Source: Sediminibacterium sp. (GTDB lineage: Bacteria > Bacteroidota > Bacteroidia > Chitinophagales > Chitinophagaceae). From it: DNA of 64,000 nt. The notes beneath the pieces are model-generated. The model searched no databases and was not told where the DNA came from. It saw only the letters and a program-made list of their open reading frames with translations. Both the position numbers and the translations under genes were made by a program. Below are positions 46,157 to 55,630 of this stretch, one piece after another; within the stretch, counting starts at the first letter, position 1; each line of letters opens with the position of its first letter. Location: contig JAEUVE010000024.1 in NCBI GenBank assembly GCA_016786865.1, positions 1 through 64,000 of the forward strand. Direction: 5' to 3'.

Positions 46157-46378
46157 TTATAAAAGCTTGTTCCGTTTCCAGAAGCCCGATCTGGCAGGCG
46201 ATTTTTCGGACTTCACAAAGTCCTTAATCTGGTCCAGAAAATGCGCCTTCGTCCAATCGGGCAATCCATCGTACCATACCAGGTCGTCCTGGTGGAGGGG
46301 TTTGTTCCTGAGCATATCGAGGGTGTAGGGCCCACGCATATGCATCCGATTTTTCAATACGTAAATTTTCTTTTCCAT
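46157..46378 (-). CDS. Small GYF_2 (DUF4339) domain protein
   Basis: A 73-residue protein consisting almost only of a GYF_2-type domain: RGPYTLDML, then DLVWYDGLPDWTKA with the conserved Trp pair. In other proteins this domain mediates protein-protein contacts, usually attached to membrane segments; here it stands alone with a basic C-terminus (SGFWKRNKLL). It lies 104 bases downstream of the CtpA-type protease gene on the same strand. The role is unknown. Confidence 0.75.
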   Translation of the reverse strand: MEKKIYVLKNRMHMRGPYTLDMLRNKPLHQDDLVWYDGLPDWTKAHFLDQIKDFVKSEKSPARSGFWKRNKLL

Positions 46379-46482
46379 CGTATAGTCATTTTAAAATACG
46401 GCTTACTGCTCCATTAAAAAAACTATGGATTTATTGTGTATGTAATATAGCTGAATATTTCGGAATCTGCCAACACCTGATA

Positions 46483-48072
46483 TCATTTCAGAATGGCCAA
46501 AGCCCTCCTGACAACGGGATCCTGCTGATTGGAGATCATAAAATAACCCTGGTCTCTCCACAAATGCCTGGCAACCAGCGCCTTAAATCTCCATAAAATA
46601 GTCGCTTTGCCAACCGCATCTACCGGAGCAAGATCAATCCGGTCTTTTTTGGCATAGGCCGAAAGCGACTGCCATTCCGCATTACCAGGCAAATAACCGG
46701 CACTGAAACTTTCAGGGGTTTTAAACTGACGGAACAAAGCACTGTTCTGTACAAAATACTGATAGGCAAAATTATTCAGTGAGCCGGTCATCAGCAATTG
46801 AATAAACTGGTTACTGAATCGGGTGGAATCAAAGGCAATAACGGTATCAGGAGTAATACCTCCTCCACCGTATACAATTTTACCCGAATGGGTTTTATAG
46901 GTTTTTCCTGCTGAATCCGGCTTGCTTTTTTGTACTAAACTGTCGTTTTGATGAAAGCGATTGATCAGTTCATCCTGATAGGCTTTTACTCCTTTGTCAT
47001 AAGACTTTTGAATATTGCGTCCCAGTGGTGTAAAATAACGGGCAACGGTCAGGCGCACTGCAGCCCCGTCGCTGAGCTGAAACTGTTGCTGTACAAGACC
47101 CTTTCCGAAAGACCTTCTTCCGATAATAGTAGCCCGGTCCCAGTCCTGTAAGGCTCCGGCCAGCACCTCACTGGCCGAAGCAGAAGTTTCGTCGATCAAT
47201 ATCACCAGGTCTCCTTTTTCAAAGAGTCCGGGGCGTTTGCAACGATATTCCATCCGCGGTGCGTGCTCTCCTTCTGTATAAACAATCAATTTGTCTTCAT
47301 CCAGAAATTCGTCGGCAATATCTACGGCCTCCTTCATCAAACCACCCCCATTGCCACGGAGGTCCAGAATCAGGCTCTTCATTTTTTGCGCCTGCAGTTT
47401 CTCCAGTTGCTGCATGAACTCTTCGTAGGTTCGTTCCGCAAATTTATTGATCCGGATATACCCCTTGCCCGGCTCCGGCATATAGGCCGCATCGATAGAT
47501 GAAACCGGAATAACACTGCGGGTAATTGTTACCGACTGAATGGCTTTATTGCGGAGAAATTTCACTTTAACCTTAGAATTCACTTCTCCCCGGAACAGGG
47601 AGCGAATCTTGTCTGCATCTGCTTTTTTACCCGAAACGGCAATTGTATCGGCTACAGCAAGCAACTGGTCGCCAGTTAGTAACCCTGCTTTTTCTGCAGG
47701 ACCATCCTTCATCACAGACATTACATTCACCGTATCATTGATCATCCTGAATTCAATACCAATCCCCTGAAAATTACCCATCATTTCCTCGTTCACCGAA
47801 CTCAGTTCCTTTGCCGGAATAAATACGGAATGCGGATCCAGGTGCTCCAGCAGCTGGGTAGCCACCAATGCATTGATGCTGTCTTCGGAAACCTTGTCTA
47901 CATATTTATTTTTAATCAGTTCTGTGAGTTCCTGAATGGAAGATCTGCTGGAGACCGTAAAGAACCGGGCCGCCATGGTTTTTTCTTTCAACTGAAATCC
48001 AATCGCCATCCCCACAATCATCACGATGGCAAAGAGCAGTGGTAACCAAATCTGCAGTTTTCTGGAACCCAT
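46483..48072 (-). CDS. S41 family C-terminal processing protease (CtpA/Prc-like)
   Basis: Periplasmic serine protease with one N-terminal membrane anchor (LWIPLL-like segment: IWLPLLFAIVMIVGMAIGF). I prefer ATG at 48072 (MGSRKLQ) to the GTG three codons upstream, giving 529 residues. A PDZ domain lies at about 95-180 (GIGIEFRMINDTVNVM, GPAEKAGLLTGDQLL). The S41 core follows with RGNGGGLM, the nucleophile in ETSASASEVLAGAL and the general base Lys in RRSFGKGLVQ. It is divergent from the MurNAc-recycling operon, and such proteases often tune cell-wall hydrolases. Confidence 0.94.
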   Translation of the reverse strand: MGSRKLQIWLPLLFAIVMIVGMAIGFQLKEKTMAARFFTVSSRSSIQELTELIKNKYVDKVSEDSINALVATQLLEHLDPHSVFIPAKELSSVNEEMMGNFQGIGIEFRMINDTVNVMSVMKDGPAEKAGLLTGDQLLAVADTIAVSGKKADADKIRSLFRGEVNSKVKVKFLRNKAIQSVTITRSVIPVSSIDAAYMPEPGKGYIRINKFAERTYEEFMQQLEKLQAQKMKSLILDLRGNGGGLMKEAVDIADEFLDEDKLIVYTEGEHAPRMEYRCKRPGLFEKGDLVILIDETSASASEVLAGALQDWDRATIIGRRSFGKGLVQQQFQLSDGAAVRLTVARYFTPLGRNIQKSYDKGVKAYQDELINRFHQNDSLVQKSKPDSAGKTYKTHSGKIVYGGGGITPDTVIAFDSTRFSNQFIQLLMTGSLNNFAYQYFVQNSALFRQFKTPESFSAGYLPGNAEWQSLSAYAKKDRIDLAPVDAVGKATILWRFKALVARHLWRDQGYFMISNQQDPVVRRALAILK

Positions 48073-48084
48073 ATAAAACACTTA

Positions 48085-48118
48085 TTTGTTTCTGTAAGAG
48101 TGCAAATATCTATATTTA
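48085..48118 (+). promoter_or_regulatory. Possible promoter of the MurNAc recycling operon
   Basis: TTTG at 48085-48088 and TATATTTA at 48111-48118 are separated by 22 bases and lie just before the ATG at 48140. The second element differs from TAnnTTTG in its last base. The leader would be short. Confidence 0.35.
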
Positions 48119-48139
48119 TATCCGAATTAAACTTTCTCT

Positions 48140-48979
48140 ATGTCTGCCACACTCCTTGCCGACAGCGGATCCACCAAATGTGAGTGGTGTTTGCTGGAAA
48201 ATGGCAAAAAAAAGAAAATCATTACTCCCGCCATCAGTCCATACTTTGTGAGTCCCGAAGAAACGTTCTCCATTCTGGAAAAAAAGCTAAAAACCAAACT
48301 GGGAAAGGCTTCCATAACCGATGTGCATTTTTACGGCACTGGTCTGAGAGACCAGACCAACGCCAAAAACATGAAGCAGGTACTGAAAAAACTGTTTCCC
48401 GGAGCTGCAATAGAGGTTCAGCACGACCTGATGGGTGCAGCAAGAGCGCTTTGCGGCACAAGCAAAGGCATTGCCTGTATTCTGGGCACCGGCTCCAATT
48501 CCTGTTATTTCAATGGAAAAAGAATCGAGAAAAACAGTCCCGGACTGGGTTATGTGCTGGGCGATGAAGGCAGCGGGGCCTACCTGGGTAAAAAAGTAAT
48601 CCAGTATTATCTGTACAAGACCTTCGATGAAGAGCTGAGCACCCGTTTCGAAAAGCGTTTCAACGAAACCCACGAGAGCATTCTGTACAATGTATATAAA
48701 ATGCCACTACCCAACCGTTACCTGGCTTCTTTTGCCATATTCCTTGCCGAAAACAGGGGTCATTTTATGATCGAAAACATCCTGGAAGACGGCCTGAACG
48801 ATTTTTTCTTTACCCACCTGTATAAATACAAGGAAAGCTGGACCCTTCCGATCCACTTTATTGGAAGTATTGCATTTGGATTTAGAGATGTTTTAAAGGA
48901 ACTTTGCGCCAGTTATGAGCTGGAACTTGGCAGGGTACTAAAAACCCCTATGCAGGGGCTGGTAGAATATCATCAATAA
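48140..48979 (+). CDS. BadF/BadG-type amino sugar kinase (MurK-like)
   Basis: A 279-residue sugar kinase of the BcrAD/BadFG ATPase family. The phosphate-binding motifs are LLADSGSTKCEW at the start, ILGTGSNSCYF near 115-125 and LGDEGSGAYLG near 140. Family members include GlcNAc and N-acetylmuramate kinases. Because the next gene, 9 bases on, encodes MurQ, which needs MurNAc 6-phosphate, the likely substrate is MurNAc, possibly also GlcNAc. This combination resembles the murK-murQ pair known from Tannerella forsythia. Confidence 0.88.
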   Translation: MSATLLADSGSTKCEWCLLENGKKKKIITPAISPYFVSPEETFSILEKKLKTKLGKASITDVHFYGTGLRDQTNAKNMKQVLKKLFPGAAIEVQHDLMGAARALCGTSKGIACILGTGSNSCYFNGKRIEKNSPGLGYVLGDEGSGAYLGKKVIQYYLYKTFDEELSTRFEKRFNETHESILYNVYKMPLPNRYLASFAIFLAENRGHFMIENILEDGLNDFFFTHLYKYKESWTLPIHFIGSIAFGFRDVLKELCASYELELGRVLKTPMQGLVEYHQ

Positions 48980-48988
48980 AAGCAAGTT

Positions 48989-49804
48989 ATGTCGGAGTTT
49001 ATAAAAGTTACCGAACAGGCGTCTACCTACAGACACCTGGAAAAGATGTCGATTCACGAATTACTTCAGAATATCAATAATGAAGACAAAACAGTTCCTT
49101 ATGCCGTAGAAAAAGCCATGCCTCAGATTGAGAAGCTGGTGGCAGCCATCAGCGACAAAATGCTGGCCGGCGGAAGACTGTTTTACATAGGTGCAGGAAC
49201 CAGCGGCAGGCTGGGCATTGTGGATGCCAGTGAATGCCCGCCCACTTTTGGTGTACCCTACGGCCTGGTAATCGGATTGATTGCCGGTGGAGAAAAAGCC
49301 ATCACACAAGCAGTTGAATTTGCCGAAGACAGTGCGGAAGAAGGCTGGGCCGACCTGGAAAAACATTTTGTGAGCGACAAAGATGTGGTGGTGGGTCTTG
49401 CAGCCAGCGGCACCACACCGTATGTTATCGGTGCACTGGAAGAATGCAGAAAAAGAGGCATTATTACCGGGAGCATCAGCTGTAACCCCAATTCACCGGT
49501 ATCTGCAGCTGCAGACTATCCGGTAGAGGTAGTGGTTGGTCCGGAGTTTGTAACCGGCAGTACCCGTATGAAAAGCGGAACAGCGCAGAAACTGGTGTTG
49601 AACATGATCTCCACTTCCATCATGATCCAGCTGGGTCGGGTGGAAGACAACAAAATGGTTAATATGCAGCTCAGCAATGTGAAGCTGGTAGACCGTGGTG
49701 TTAAAATGGTCATGGACAAACTGGCCATCAGCGATTACGAAAAGGCCAAAGACCTGCTGCTGAAACACGGAAGCGTTAAAAAAGCCGTGGAAGCAGTTAG
49801 TTAA
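48989..49804 (+). CDS. murQ: N-acetylmuramic acid 6-phosphate etherase
   Basis: A 271-residue SIS-domain enzyme that cleaves the lactyl ether of MurNAc 6-phosphate to give GlcNAc 6-phosphate and D-lactate. The typical segments are RLFYIGAGTSGRLGIVDASE with the catalytic Glu, GLAASGTTPYVIGAL and EFVTGSTRMKSGTAQKL. Its length is slightly below that of E. coli MurQ. It is second in a four-gene operon between a kinase and an unknown protein. Confidence 0.96.
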   Translation: MSEFIKVTEQASTYRHLEKMSIHELLQNINNEDKTVPYAVEKAMPQIEKLVAAISDKMLAGGRLFYIGAGTSGRLGIVDASECPPTFGVPYGLVIGLIAGGEKAITQAVEFAEDSAEEGWADLEKHFVSDKDVVVGLAASGTTPYVIGALEECRKRGIITGSISCNPNSPVSAAADYPVEVVVGPEFVTGSTRMKSGTAQKLVLNMISTSIMIQLGRVEDNKMVNMQLSNVKLVDRGVKMVMDKLAISDYEKAKDLLLKHGSVKKAVEAVS

Positions 49805-49808
49805 TCAG

Positions 49809-50375
49809 ATGCACGAAATAGAACCTTTTTTTAACTGGAGACATATTTATGTAGCCGAGGAGGATCCTCGTTCCCCCTTCTATGGCAGGACCTACAGCGA
49901 ATTTGAATTTTCACAGACCGTTTACAATTTCTATATCCATCCTCAATGGGACGATTTTGGCAGCAGAACCCTGTACCTGAAAATCATTTATGTGGATTAT
50001 GAACTTCATTTTGCCATCATCGAAATGATCGGAGAATGGAATGATGCCATAGAGAACGATATCATGGAACTGAAAAGGGAAGTGATTGAATTACTGGCAG
50101 CACAGGGAATCAGCAAATACATACTGATCACCGAAAATGTGCTGAACTATCACAGCAGCGACAAAGAATATTACCAGGAATGGTACGAAGAAGTGAGTGA
50201 GGAGAACGGCTGGATCGTGGCCCTGAATATGCCCGAAGCAACCCAGCAGGATTTCCGCAAAAAAAAGCTCCACTATTATATAGAATTAATGGAGCTGCAA
50301 AACTGGAGGGTATACAAACCCTATCATCTTTTTAAAAAAATAGATGATGCGCTCAGCAACAGAATCACCCTTTAA
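49809..50375 (+). CDS. Unknown soluble protein in the MurNAc recycling operon
   Basis: A 188-residue acidic protein, MHEIEPFFNWRHIYVAEEDP, rich in Tyr, Trp and Glu, with no signal peptide or membrane helices. An alpha/beta pattern is suggested by strands TLYLKIIYVDY and KYILITENVL and a central helix of alternating charge (NDIMELKREVIELLAAQ). Its start is 4 bases after the murQ stop and its stop 8 bases before the next gene, so it is an integral part of the operon. I do not recognise a family. Confidence 0.78.
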   Translation: MHEIEPFFNWRHIYVAEEDPRSPFYGRTYSEFEFSQTVYNFYIHPQWDDFGSRTLYLKIIYVDYELHFAIIEMIGEWNDAIENDIMELKREVIELLAAQGISKYILITENVLNYHSSDKEYYQEWYEEVSEENGWIVALNMPEATQQDFRKKKLHYYIELMELQNWRVYKPYHLFKKIDDALSNRITL

Positions 50376-50383
50376 CATTACAT

Positions 50384-51784
50384 ATGAAACCACTCCGCTA
50401 CCTGGCAATCCCAATCCTTTTGTTTACCGGTATGTCCGGTTATGCGCAGTCCTGGCAAGATACCGTTGCTGTACTCAACAGCATCTTGCAACGCTATCCG
50501 GAAAATGAACCCGGCGCCCAGGTATCGATCAGCAGAAACGGACAAATCCTTTACAGCGCAGCCAGGGGAATGGCCAATCTAGAATACAGGATTCCTTTAA
50601 CCAAAACACATAAAACAGAAGCAGGCTCGGTATCCAAGCAGTTCACCGCCGCCTGTATTTTGATACTGCAGCAACAGGGCAAGTTATCTGTACAGGATGA
50701 TGTAAGAAAATACATACCAGAATTAAGGGATTACGGCACTCCTATCCGGATACAACACCTGCTGCACCATACCAGCGGATTAAAAGACTGGGGAACCATT
50801 GCAGATATTTCCGGATGGCCGCGCGGAACAAAATCCTACGACAATGATGATGCCCTGGCCATCATTGCAAGGCAAACTACGCTGAACAATGTGCCCGGAG
50901 ACGAATATATTTACAGCAATTCCAACTACAACCTGCAGGCCATTATTGTACAAAGAGTCAGCGGAACTGACCTGGCGCGCTTCTCTCAACAATACTTATT
51001 TGAACCTGCAGGAATGCAGCATACCGAGTGGAGAAACAATTACCGGAAACCTGTGTACAACAGGACCACTGCATACAACCGCGATCAGTTGTTTTATGAA
51101 ACAGACATGCCCAACGAAAATGCCTATGGCAATGGTGGATTGTTGACCACTACAGAGGACCTGCTGAAATGGAATGCTTTCTGCTACCTGCATCCGGAAG
51201 CCGGAACGGGCTGGAGAGCCGAACGTCTGAAGTTGGTTCCATTCAACAACGGAAGCCGCAACAGCTACGCAGCCGGGCTAAGACTGGATTCACTCAATGG
51301 ATGGAACAGCATCGCTCACAGTGGCGCAACAGCAGGCTACCGGGCCAACCTGGAATATTACCCCGACCTGAGTTTGTCCATTGCCTGGCTGAGCAATTCA
51401 TCGAACAGAACTTTCTCCGATATTCCGACTGCACTCAGAAACGTATTTGTAAGCAAATTAAAGAATGCCCCTGCTGAAGCACCCAAACCTGCATCCGCAG
51501 ATACCAGCTGGTTCAGTAAAGTGAACCGCTCCGAATTTGCAGGAAGATATTATTCTGCAGAAACCCAAAGCGGTGTTGAAATCACCCTGAATGGCCGGCA
51601 AATCGAAATACGGCCAGACAAGGGCGCTTCCGGAACGCTGAGCCCAACGGGCAGGGACAGCTTCAGTTATACATTTGGACAAATTCAGTTCATCCGGAAT
51701 AACCAGGGAAAAATCACCGGGTACCACATCACTGTTCCAAGAGCAAGAAATGTGTTGTTTGTGAAAAACGCAGTGGCCAGATAG
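50384..51784 (+). CDS. Secreted class C beta-lactamase-type serine hydrolase
   Basis: A 466-residue exported protein (signal peptide to about GYAQ, residue 22). The penicillin-binding fold motifs are SVSK (in GSVSKQF, near residue 83), YSNSNYN near 180 and HSGATAGYR near 310. A C-terminal lipocalin-like extension (RSEFAGRYYSAETQSGVEI, from about 380) is common in this family. As last gene of the MurNAc operon it may act as a D,D-peptidase or esterase on wall fragments; a true beta-lactamase role is less likely. Confidence 0.9.
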   Translation: MKPLRYLAIPILLFTGMSGYAQSWQDTVAVLNSILQRYPENEPGAQVSISRNGQILYSAARGMANLEYRIPLTKTHKTEAGSVSKQFTAACILILQQQGKLSVQDDVRKYIPELRDYGTPIRIQHLLHHTSGLKDWGTIADISGWPRGTKSYDNDDALAIIARQTTLNNVPGDEYIYSNSNYNLQAIIVQRVSGTDLARFSQQYLFEPAGMQHTEWRNNYRKPVYNRTTAYNRDQLFYETDMPNENAYGNGGLLTTTEDLLKWNAFCYLHPEAGTGWRAERLKLVPFNNGSRNSYAAGLRLDSLNGWNSIAHSGATAGYRANLEYYPDLSLSIAWLSNSSNRTFSDIPTALRNVFVSKLKNAPAEAPKPASADTSWFSKVNRSEFAGRYYSAETQSGVEITLNGRQIEIRPDKGASGTLSPTGRDSFSYTFGQIQFIRNNQGKITGYHITVPRARNVLFVKNAVAR

Positions 51785-51797
51785 CCAAAACGTTCTG

Positions 51798-52775
51798 TCA
51801 GGGTGTGCTGATCGATTTAAGGGTCAGTTGAACCTGGTCACCGGGATCAAACAAATAGGAACTTGTTCTTACTTTAACAGGCAATCCATCAGCCTGCACA
51901 TGAACCATGTAATAGCTTCCGTAGAAATATACCTGTTGTACTGTACCGGCAACAGTAGTATGGGCAACTGAACCGAAGCTGAGCTGCTCCGGCCGTAACA
52001 AAACCCTTTTTCCTGCCGCAGCTTCACCCAGCATATTTATAAAAACAGGATGCAGATTGGTATCAATTAAATTGTATTCTCCCAGCAATGCAGCCGTATA
52101 CTCATCTACGGGATGATAATACAATTGATGTGGTGTTCCCTCCTGCACCAATGCACCGTTGCGCATTATCATGATCCGGTCTGCCCAGGAAAGGGTATCC
52201 GCTGCATCATGGGAAACCAGGATGCAGGTGATGTGCAATTTGTTGCCGATATCTTCAATCACCGATTTAATAGTGTCTTTATGCATCCGGTCGAGGTTAG
52301 AAAAAGGTTCATCCAACAACAATAAAGCAGGTGATGTAGTGAGCAAACGAGCCAATGCAATTCGTTGACGCTCTCCTCCGGAAAGTTCATCATTTTTTCT
52401 TTTCAGCAAATGCTGAATCTGGCAGATGGCATACACCATATTGGCCTCTTCTCGAGAAAGTTTGTTGGCCATGGACAGCAATTCTTCTACCCGGTAATTG
52501 TTCCTCAATTCAAAATGCTGAGAGAGATAGGCGATTTTGGGATGTCCCGGTAAAAGCCGTTCCAGCGGGCCCAATACTTTTTCACCTTCAAACAAAACAG
52601 TTCCGCTGTCTGGCTGTATTAAACCGGCAACCATTTTCAACAAAGTACTTTTGCCGGACCCTGTTTCTCCTGCAATCGCTATCCGCTGCAGGCGCTCCTG
52701 CACAAAACTGACAGGCTGTACAATTTGCCTACCCTGCTCTGTTTTGGAAATATGATCAACGGTTAAAAGTGCCAT
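51798..52775 (-). CDS. Orphan ABC transporter ATP-binding protein with TOBE-like tail
   Basis: A 325-residue ABC ATPase. The Walker A is GETGSGKST, the Q-loop AYLSQHFE, the signature LSGGERQRIALARLL, the Walker B LLLLDEPFSNLD and the H-loop LVSHDA. From about residue 240 a TOBE/MOP-like regulatory domain follows (RVLLRPEQLSFG), as in importers of the sugar, polyamine or anion type. No permease or binding protein lies nearby. It starts 17 bases after the SulP transporter stop, so both are probably cotranscribed. Confidence 0.9.
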   Translation of the reverse strand: MALLTVDHISKTEQGRQIVQPVSFVQERLQRIAIAGETGSGKSTLLKMVAGLIQPDSGTVLFEGEKVLGPLERLLPGHPKIAYLSQHFELRNNYRVEELLSMANKLSREEANMVYAICQIQHLLKRKNDELSGGERQRIALARLLTTSPALLLLDEPFSNLDRMHKDTIKSVIEDIGNKLHITCILVSHDAADTLSWADRIMIMRNGALVQEGTPHQLYYHPVDEYTAALLGEYNLIDTNLHPVFINMLGEAAAGKRVLLRPEQLSFGSVAHTTVAGTVQQVYFYGSYYMVHVQADGLPVKVRTSSYLFDPGDQVQLTLKSISTP

Positions 52776-52792
52776 AACGGAAAGATACTGGT

Positions 52793-54343
52793 TTAATGAA
52801 CGGCCGTTACGTTTACTTTTTCAACACCCTGCAGATGCACTTCTATATGGCGCTCATGCGCTTTGCTTTCGAACTCACTGATCACTTCCAGAATATCGTA
52901 ATCAATAAAATAACTCTCGGTACCGTCGATGGTCAGCACGCTGTACTCTGGTATTTTGTCCAGGGCCCTGCGAAGTTTTACTTTATTTAAAAAAGTAACA
53001 TTAGAATTCAGCTTGATCAGAAAATAAACGGTTTCATGCTTCTTTTCGCTGGTTACCCGATACTCTGCCCGGAAATTATTGAGTATGATATAGTACACAG
53101 ACATCAGCAAACCGATACATACCCCGATCAGCAAATCGGTCATCAGGATAATGGAAATGGTAAGTACAAAAGGAATAAACTGCTTGCGTCCAAGACTCCA
53201 CATGTTTTTAAATAACTTGGGCTTGGTCAGGTTATAACCGGTAACAAACAGGATGGCGGCAAGCGATGCGTACGGAATCTTGTTCAGTAAAAATGGGATG
53301 AACAACACGGCCAGCAACATAAAAACACCATGTGTGATGGCAGAGAGTTTACTCTTTGCTCCTGCGTCGGCGTTGGCCGCTCCACGCACCACCACGGCAG
53401 TCATGGGCAATGCACCTACCATACCGCAGGCCATATTTCCAACCCCTTGTGCAATCAGTTCCCTGTTTACCGGTGTAATCCTGTTTCTCCGGTCCAGCTT
53501 ATCTACAGCTTCCACACAGAGCAATGTTTCAAGCGTTGCCAGCAGGCCGATCACCAAACCGTCTTTCCATACCTGCGGAACAGAGAATGCTTTGGAAAAA
53601 TCAGGAAATACAATACTCGAAAAAATATCGGAAGGCACATTTACCAGCTGGTTTTGTTGCAGGGCCATTCCGGGAATGAACTGAATAAAAATCAGATTGA
53701 GCAGTACACCTGCCAGTACTCCCATCAAGGGCGCCGGAATCACTTTCAATTGCCTGGCAGCGGGATGTTGCATGCCCAGCATTACTGCAAAGGAAAACAG
53801 CGCTATCACCATTGCGCCAAGGGTTATATGGCTGCTGAACTCAGACAGATTCCCCAATACATTTTTAGACGAAAACAGATCCAGGAAACCTTCGGTCCAG
53901 AAATGAGGCTCAGAATAACCAAGCATCAGCGGAATTTGTTTGGAGATTAGTATAATACCAATGGCCGCCAGCATACCTTTGATTACGGCAGAAGGAAAAT
54001 AACTGGCAAACATACCCAACCGAAGCACTCCCAGCAGCAGCTGAAACAAACCTGCAACCATCACCGAAAGAATAAAAACATTGTAATTACCAATGGATAC
54101 AATGGAGGCTGCTACTACCGTAGACAACCCTGCCGCGGGGCCAGACACCCCTAGTTGTGATCCACTGATCATCCCCACTACTATACCTCCGATAATACCC
54201 GACATTAACCCAGCATACAAGGGGGCACCGGAAGCCAGTGCAATGCCAAGACAGAGAGGTAATGCTACCAAAAAAACGGATAAACCAGCAGGAAGATCAT
54301 GTCTGAACCAAATGAGTCGATAATACCTGATTGTACGCTTCAT
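52793..54343 (-). CDS. SulP family inorganic anion transporter with STAS domain
   Basis: A 516-residue transporter of the SLC26/SulP family. The membrane part (about residues 15-400) contains AGLSVFLVALPLCLGIALASGAP, the GPAAGLS segment, and a family repeat region near ETLLCVEAVDKLDRR. A C-terminal STAS domain (about 420-510) reads NVTFLNKVKLRRALDKIP and VLTIDGTESYFIDYD. Bicarbonate or sulfate are possible substrates. The gene lies upstream of the ABC ATPase. Confidence 0.93.
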   Translation of the reverse strand: MKRTIRYYRLIWFRHDLPAGLSVFLVALPLCLGIALASGAPLYAGLMSGIIGGIVVGMISGSQLGVSGPAAGLSTVVAASIVSIGNYNVFILSVMVAGLFQLLLGVLRLGMFASYFPSAVIKGMLAAIGIILISKQIPLMLGYSEPHFWTEGFLDLFSSKNVLGNLSEFSSHITLGAMVIALFSFAVMLGMQHPAARQLKVIPAPLMGVLAGVLLNLIFIQFIPGMALQQNQLVNVPSDIFSSIVFPDFSKAFSVPQVWKDGLVIGLLATLETLLCVEAVDKLDRRNRITPVNRELIAQGVGNMACGMVGALPMTAVVVRGAANADAGAKSKLSAITHGVFMLLAVLFIPFLLNKIPYASLAAILFVTGYNLTKPKLFKNMWSLGRKQFIPFVLTISIILMTDLLIGVCIGLLMSVYYIILNNFRAEYRVTSEKKHETVYFLIKLNSNVTFLNKVKLRRALDKIPEYSVLTIDGTESYFIDYDILEVISEFESKAHERHIEVHLQGVEKVNVTAVH

Positions 54344-54415
54344 TCGAATTTCATTTAGGAGTACACAGCATTAAAAGGGAGTAATTTTTTGTTGCCATGC
54401 GGTGAAAAGGATGCA

Positions 54416-54423
54416 CAAAGATA
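54416..54423 (-). promoter_or_regulatory. Minus-7 element upstream of the SulP gene
   Basis: On the minus strand the bases read TATCTTTG, an exact TAnnTTTG match, identical to the element before 7113. It lies about 73 bases before the SulP start. No good minus-33 element is seen; upstream sequence falls into the divergent aminotransferase gene start. Confidence 0.4.
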
Positions 54424-54442
54424 ATATTTATTAATTTAGGTC

Positions 54443-55615
54443 ATGATTACAGCTACCCTCCGCGAACAGTTTCTCCTCAGAAAAGACATCACCTTCCTGA
54501 ATTTCGGTTCCTTCGGAGCCTGCCCCAGGCCTGTATTTGAACGTTATCAGCAATACCAGCTCGAGCTGGAACAGGAACCTGTTCAATTCATTGTAAAAAC
54601 AGGATTGGAGTATCTGAAAGCTTCCCGGATAGCATTGGGCAAGTACCTGAACTGCCATGAAGACGACCTGGTATTTGTAACCAATCCTTCTTATGCAGTA
54701 AACCTGATTGCAAAAAGTCTGCAATTACAACCCGGAGATGAAATTCTTACCACCGACCTCGAATACGGGGCCTGCGACAGAACCTTTCAATATTATTGCG
54801 AAAAAGCAGGCGCCAAATATGTGCGCCAGCCAATTACCCTGCCACTCCGTAGCAAGGAACAATTCATAGAAGATTTACTGAAAGGGCTTAGTGCAAAAAC
54901 CAAAATGATCTTTATCAGCCATATCACCAGTTCTACTGCCCTGCGTTTTCCGGTAGAAGAAATCTGTGCCATCGCGAAATCAAAAGGCATCCTGGTGTTT
55001 GTAGACGGAGCACATGGGCCTGCACAGGCGGAGGTGAACCTGGGCACATTAAACGCCGACATTTATACAGGTGCCTGTCATAAATGGATGATGGCACCCA
55101 AAGGCTGTTCATTTCTATATGTTAAAAGATCGCTGCAGAATTTATTCGATCCCCTGGTAATCAGTTGGGGGTTCAACAGCACAACTCCGTCGCATTCCAA
55201 ATTTCTGGATTACCATCAAACACAGGGCACCAGAGACTTCTCTGCATTCTGCACTGTTCCAACAGTGATTGATTTTCTGCAACAGCACAAGTGGACTGCT
55301 GTGTCGAAGGAGTGCAGAACCCTGGTACAGACCAACGCACTTCGCTTTTGCGAATTACTCAGGAGCGAGCCATTGGCGCCGATAAACGACGACTATATCC
55401 TTCAACTATTCAGTATTCCCATCAATACACCGGAGCCGGAAACACTGAAAGACGTATTGTTCAATAAATACAAAATTGAAATTCCGGTAATGCGACACGA
55501 AAACAGCGTGTATCTGCGCTACTCTATCCAGGCATTCAATACGCAGCAGGACCTGGATATCTTGGAAGATGCCTTAAAAAATATCATTCAAACAACCAGT
55601 CTGATTAAAGTATAA
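54443..55615 (+). CDS. Class V aminotransferase-fold PLP enzyme (isopenicillin N epimerase-like)
   Basis: A 390-residue PLP-dependent enzyme of the class V fold. FLNFGSFGACPRPVFE opens the protein as in the isopenicillin N epimerase/cysteine desulfurase-like branch. FVDGAHGPAQ holds the PLP-binding Asp and the following His, and TGACHKWMMAPKG the Schiff-base Lys after His. The substrate is not evident: epimerase, desulfurase or lyase chemistry are all known in this branch. It stands alone, divergent from SulP. Confidence 0.88.
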   Translation: MITATLREQFLLRKDITFLNFGSFGACPRPVFERYQQYQLELEQEPVQFIVKTGLEYLKASRIALGKYLNCHEDDLVFVTNPSYAVNLIAKSLQLQPGDEILTTDLEYGACDRTFQYYCEKAGAKYVRQPITLPLRSKEQFIEDLLKGLSAKTKMIFISHITSSTALRFPVEEICAIAKSKGILVFVDGAHGPAQAEVNLGTLNADIYTGACHKWMMAPKGCSFLYVKRSLQNLFDPLVISWGFNSTTPSHSKFLDYHQTQGTRDFSAFCTVPTVIDFLQQHKWTAVSKECRTLVQTNALRFCELLRSEPLAPINDDYILQLFSIPINTPEPETLKDVLFNKYKIEIPVMRHENSVYLRYSIQAFNTQQDLDILEDALKNIIQTTSLIKV

Positions 55616-55630
55616 TCGGGGGTATATAAC

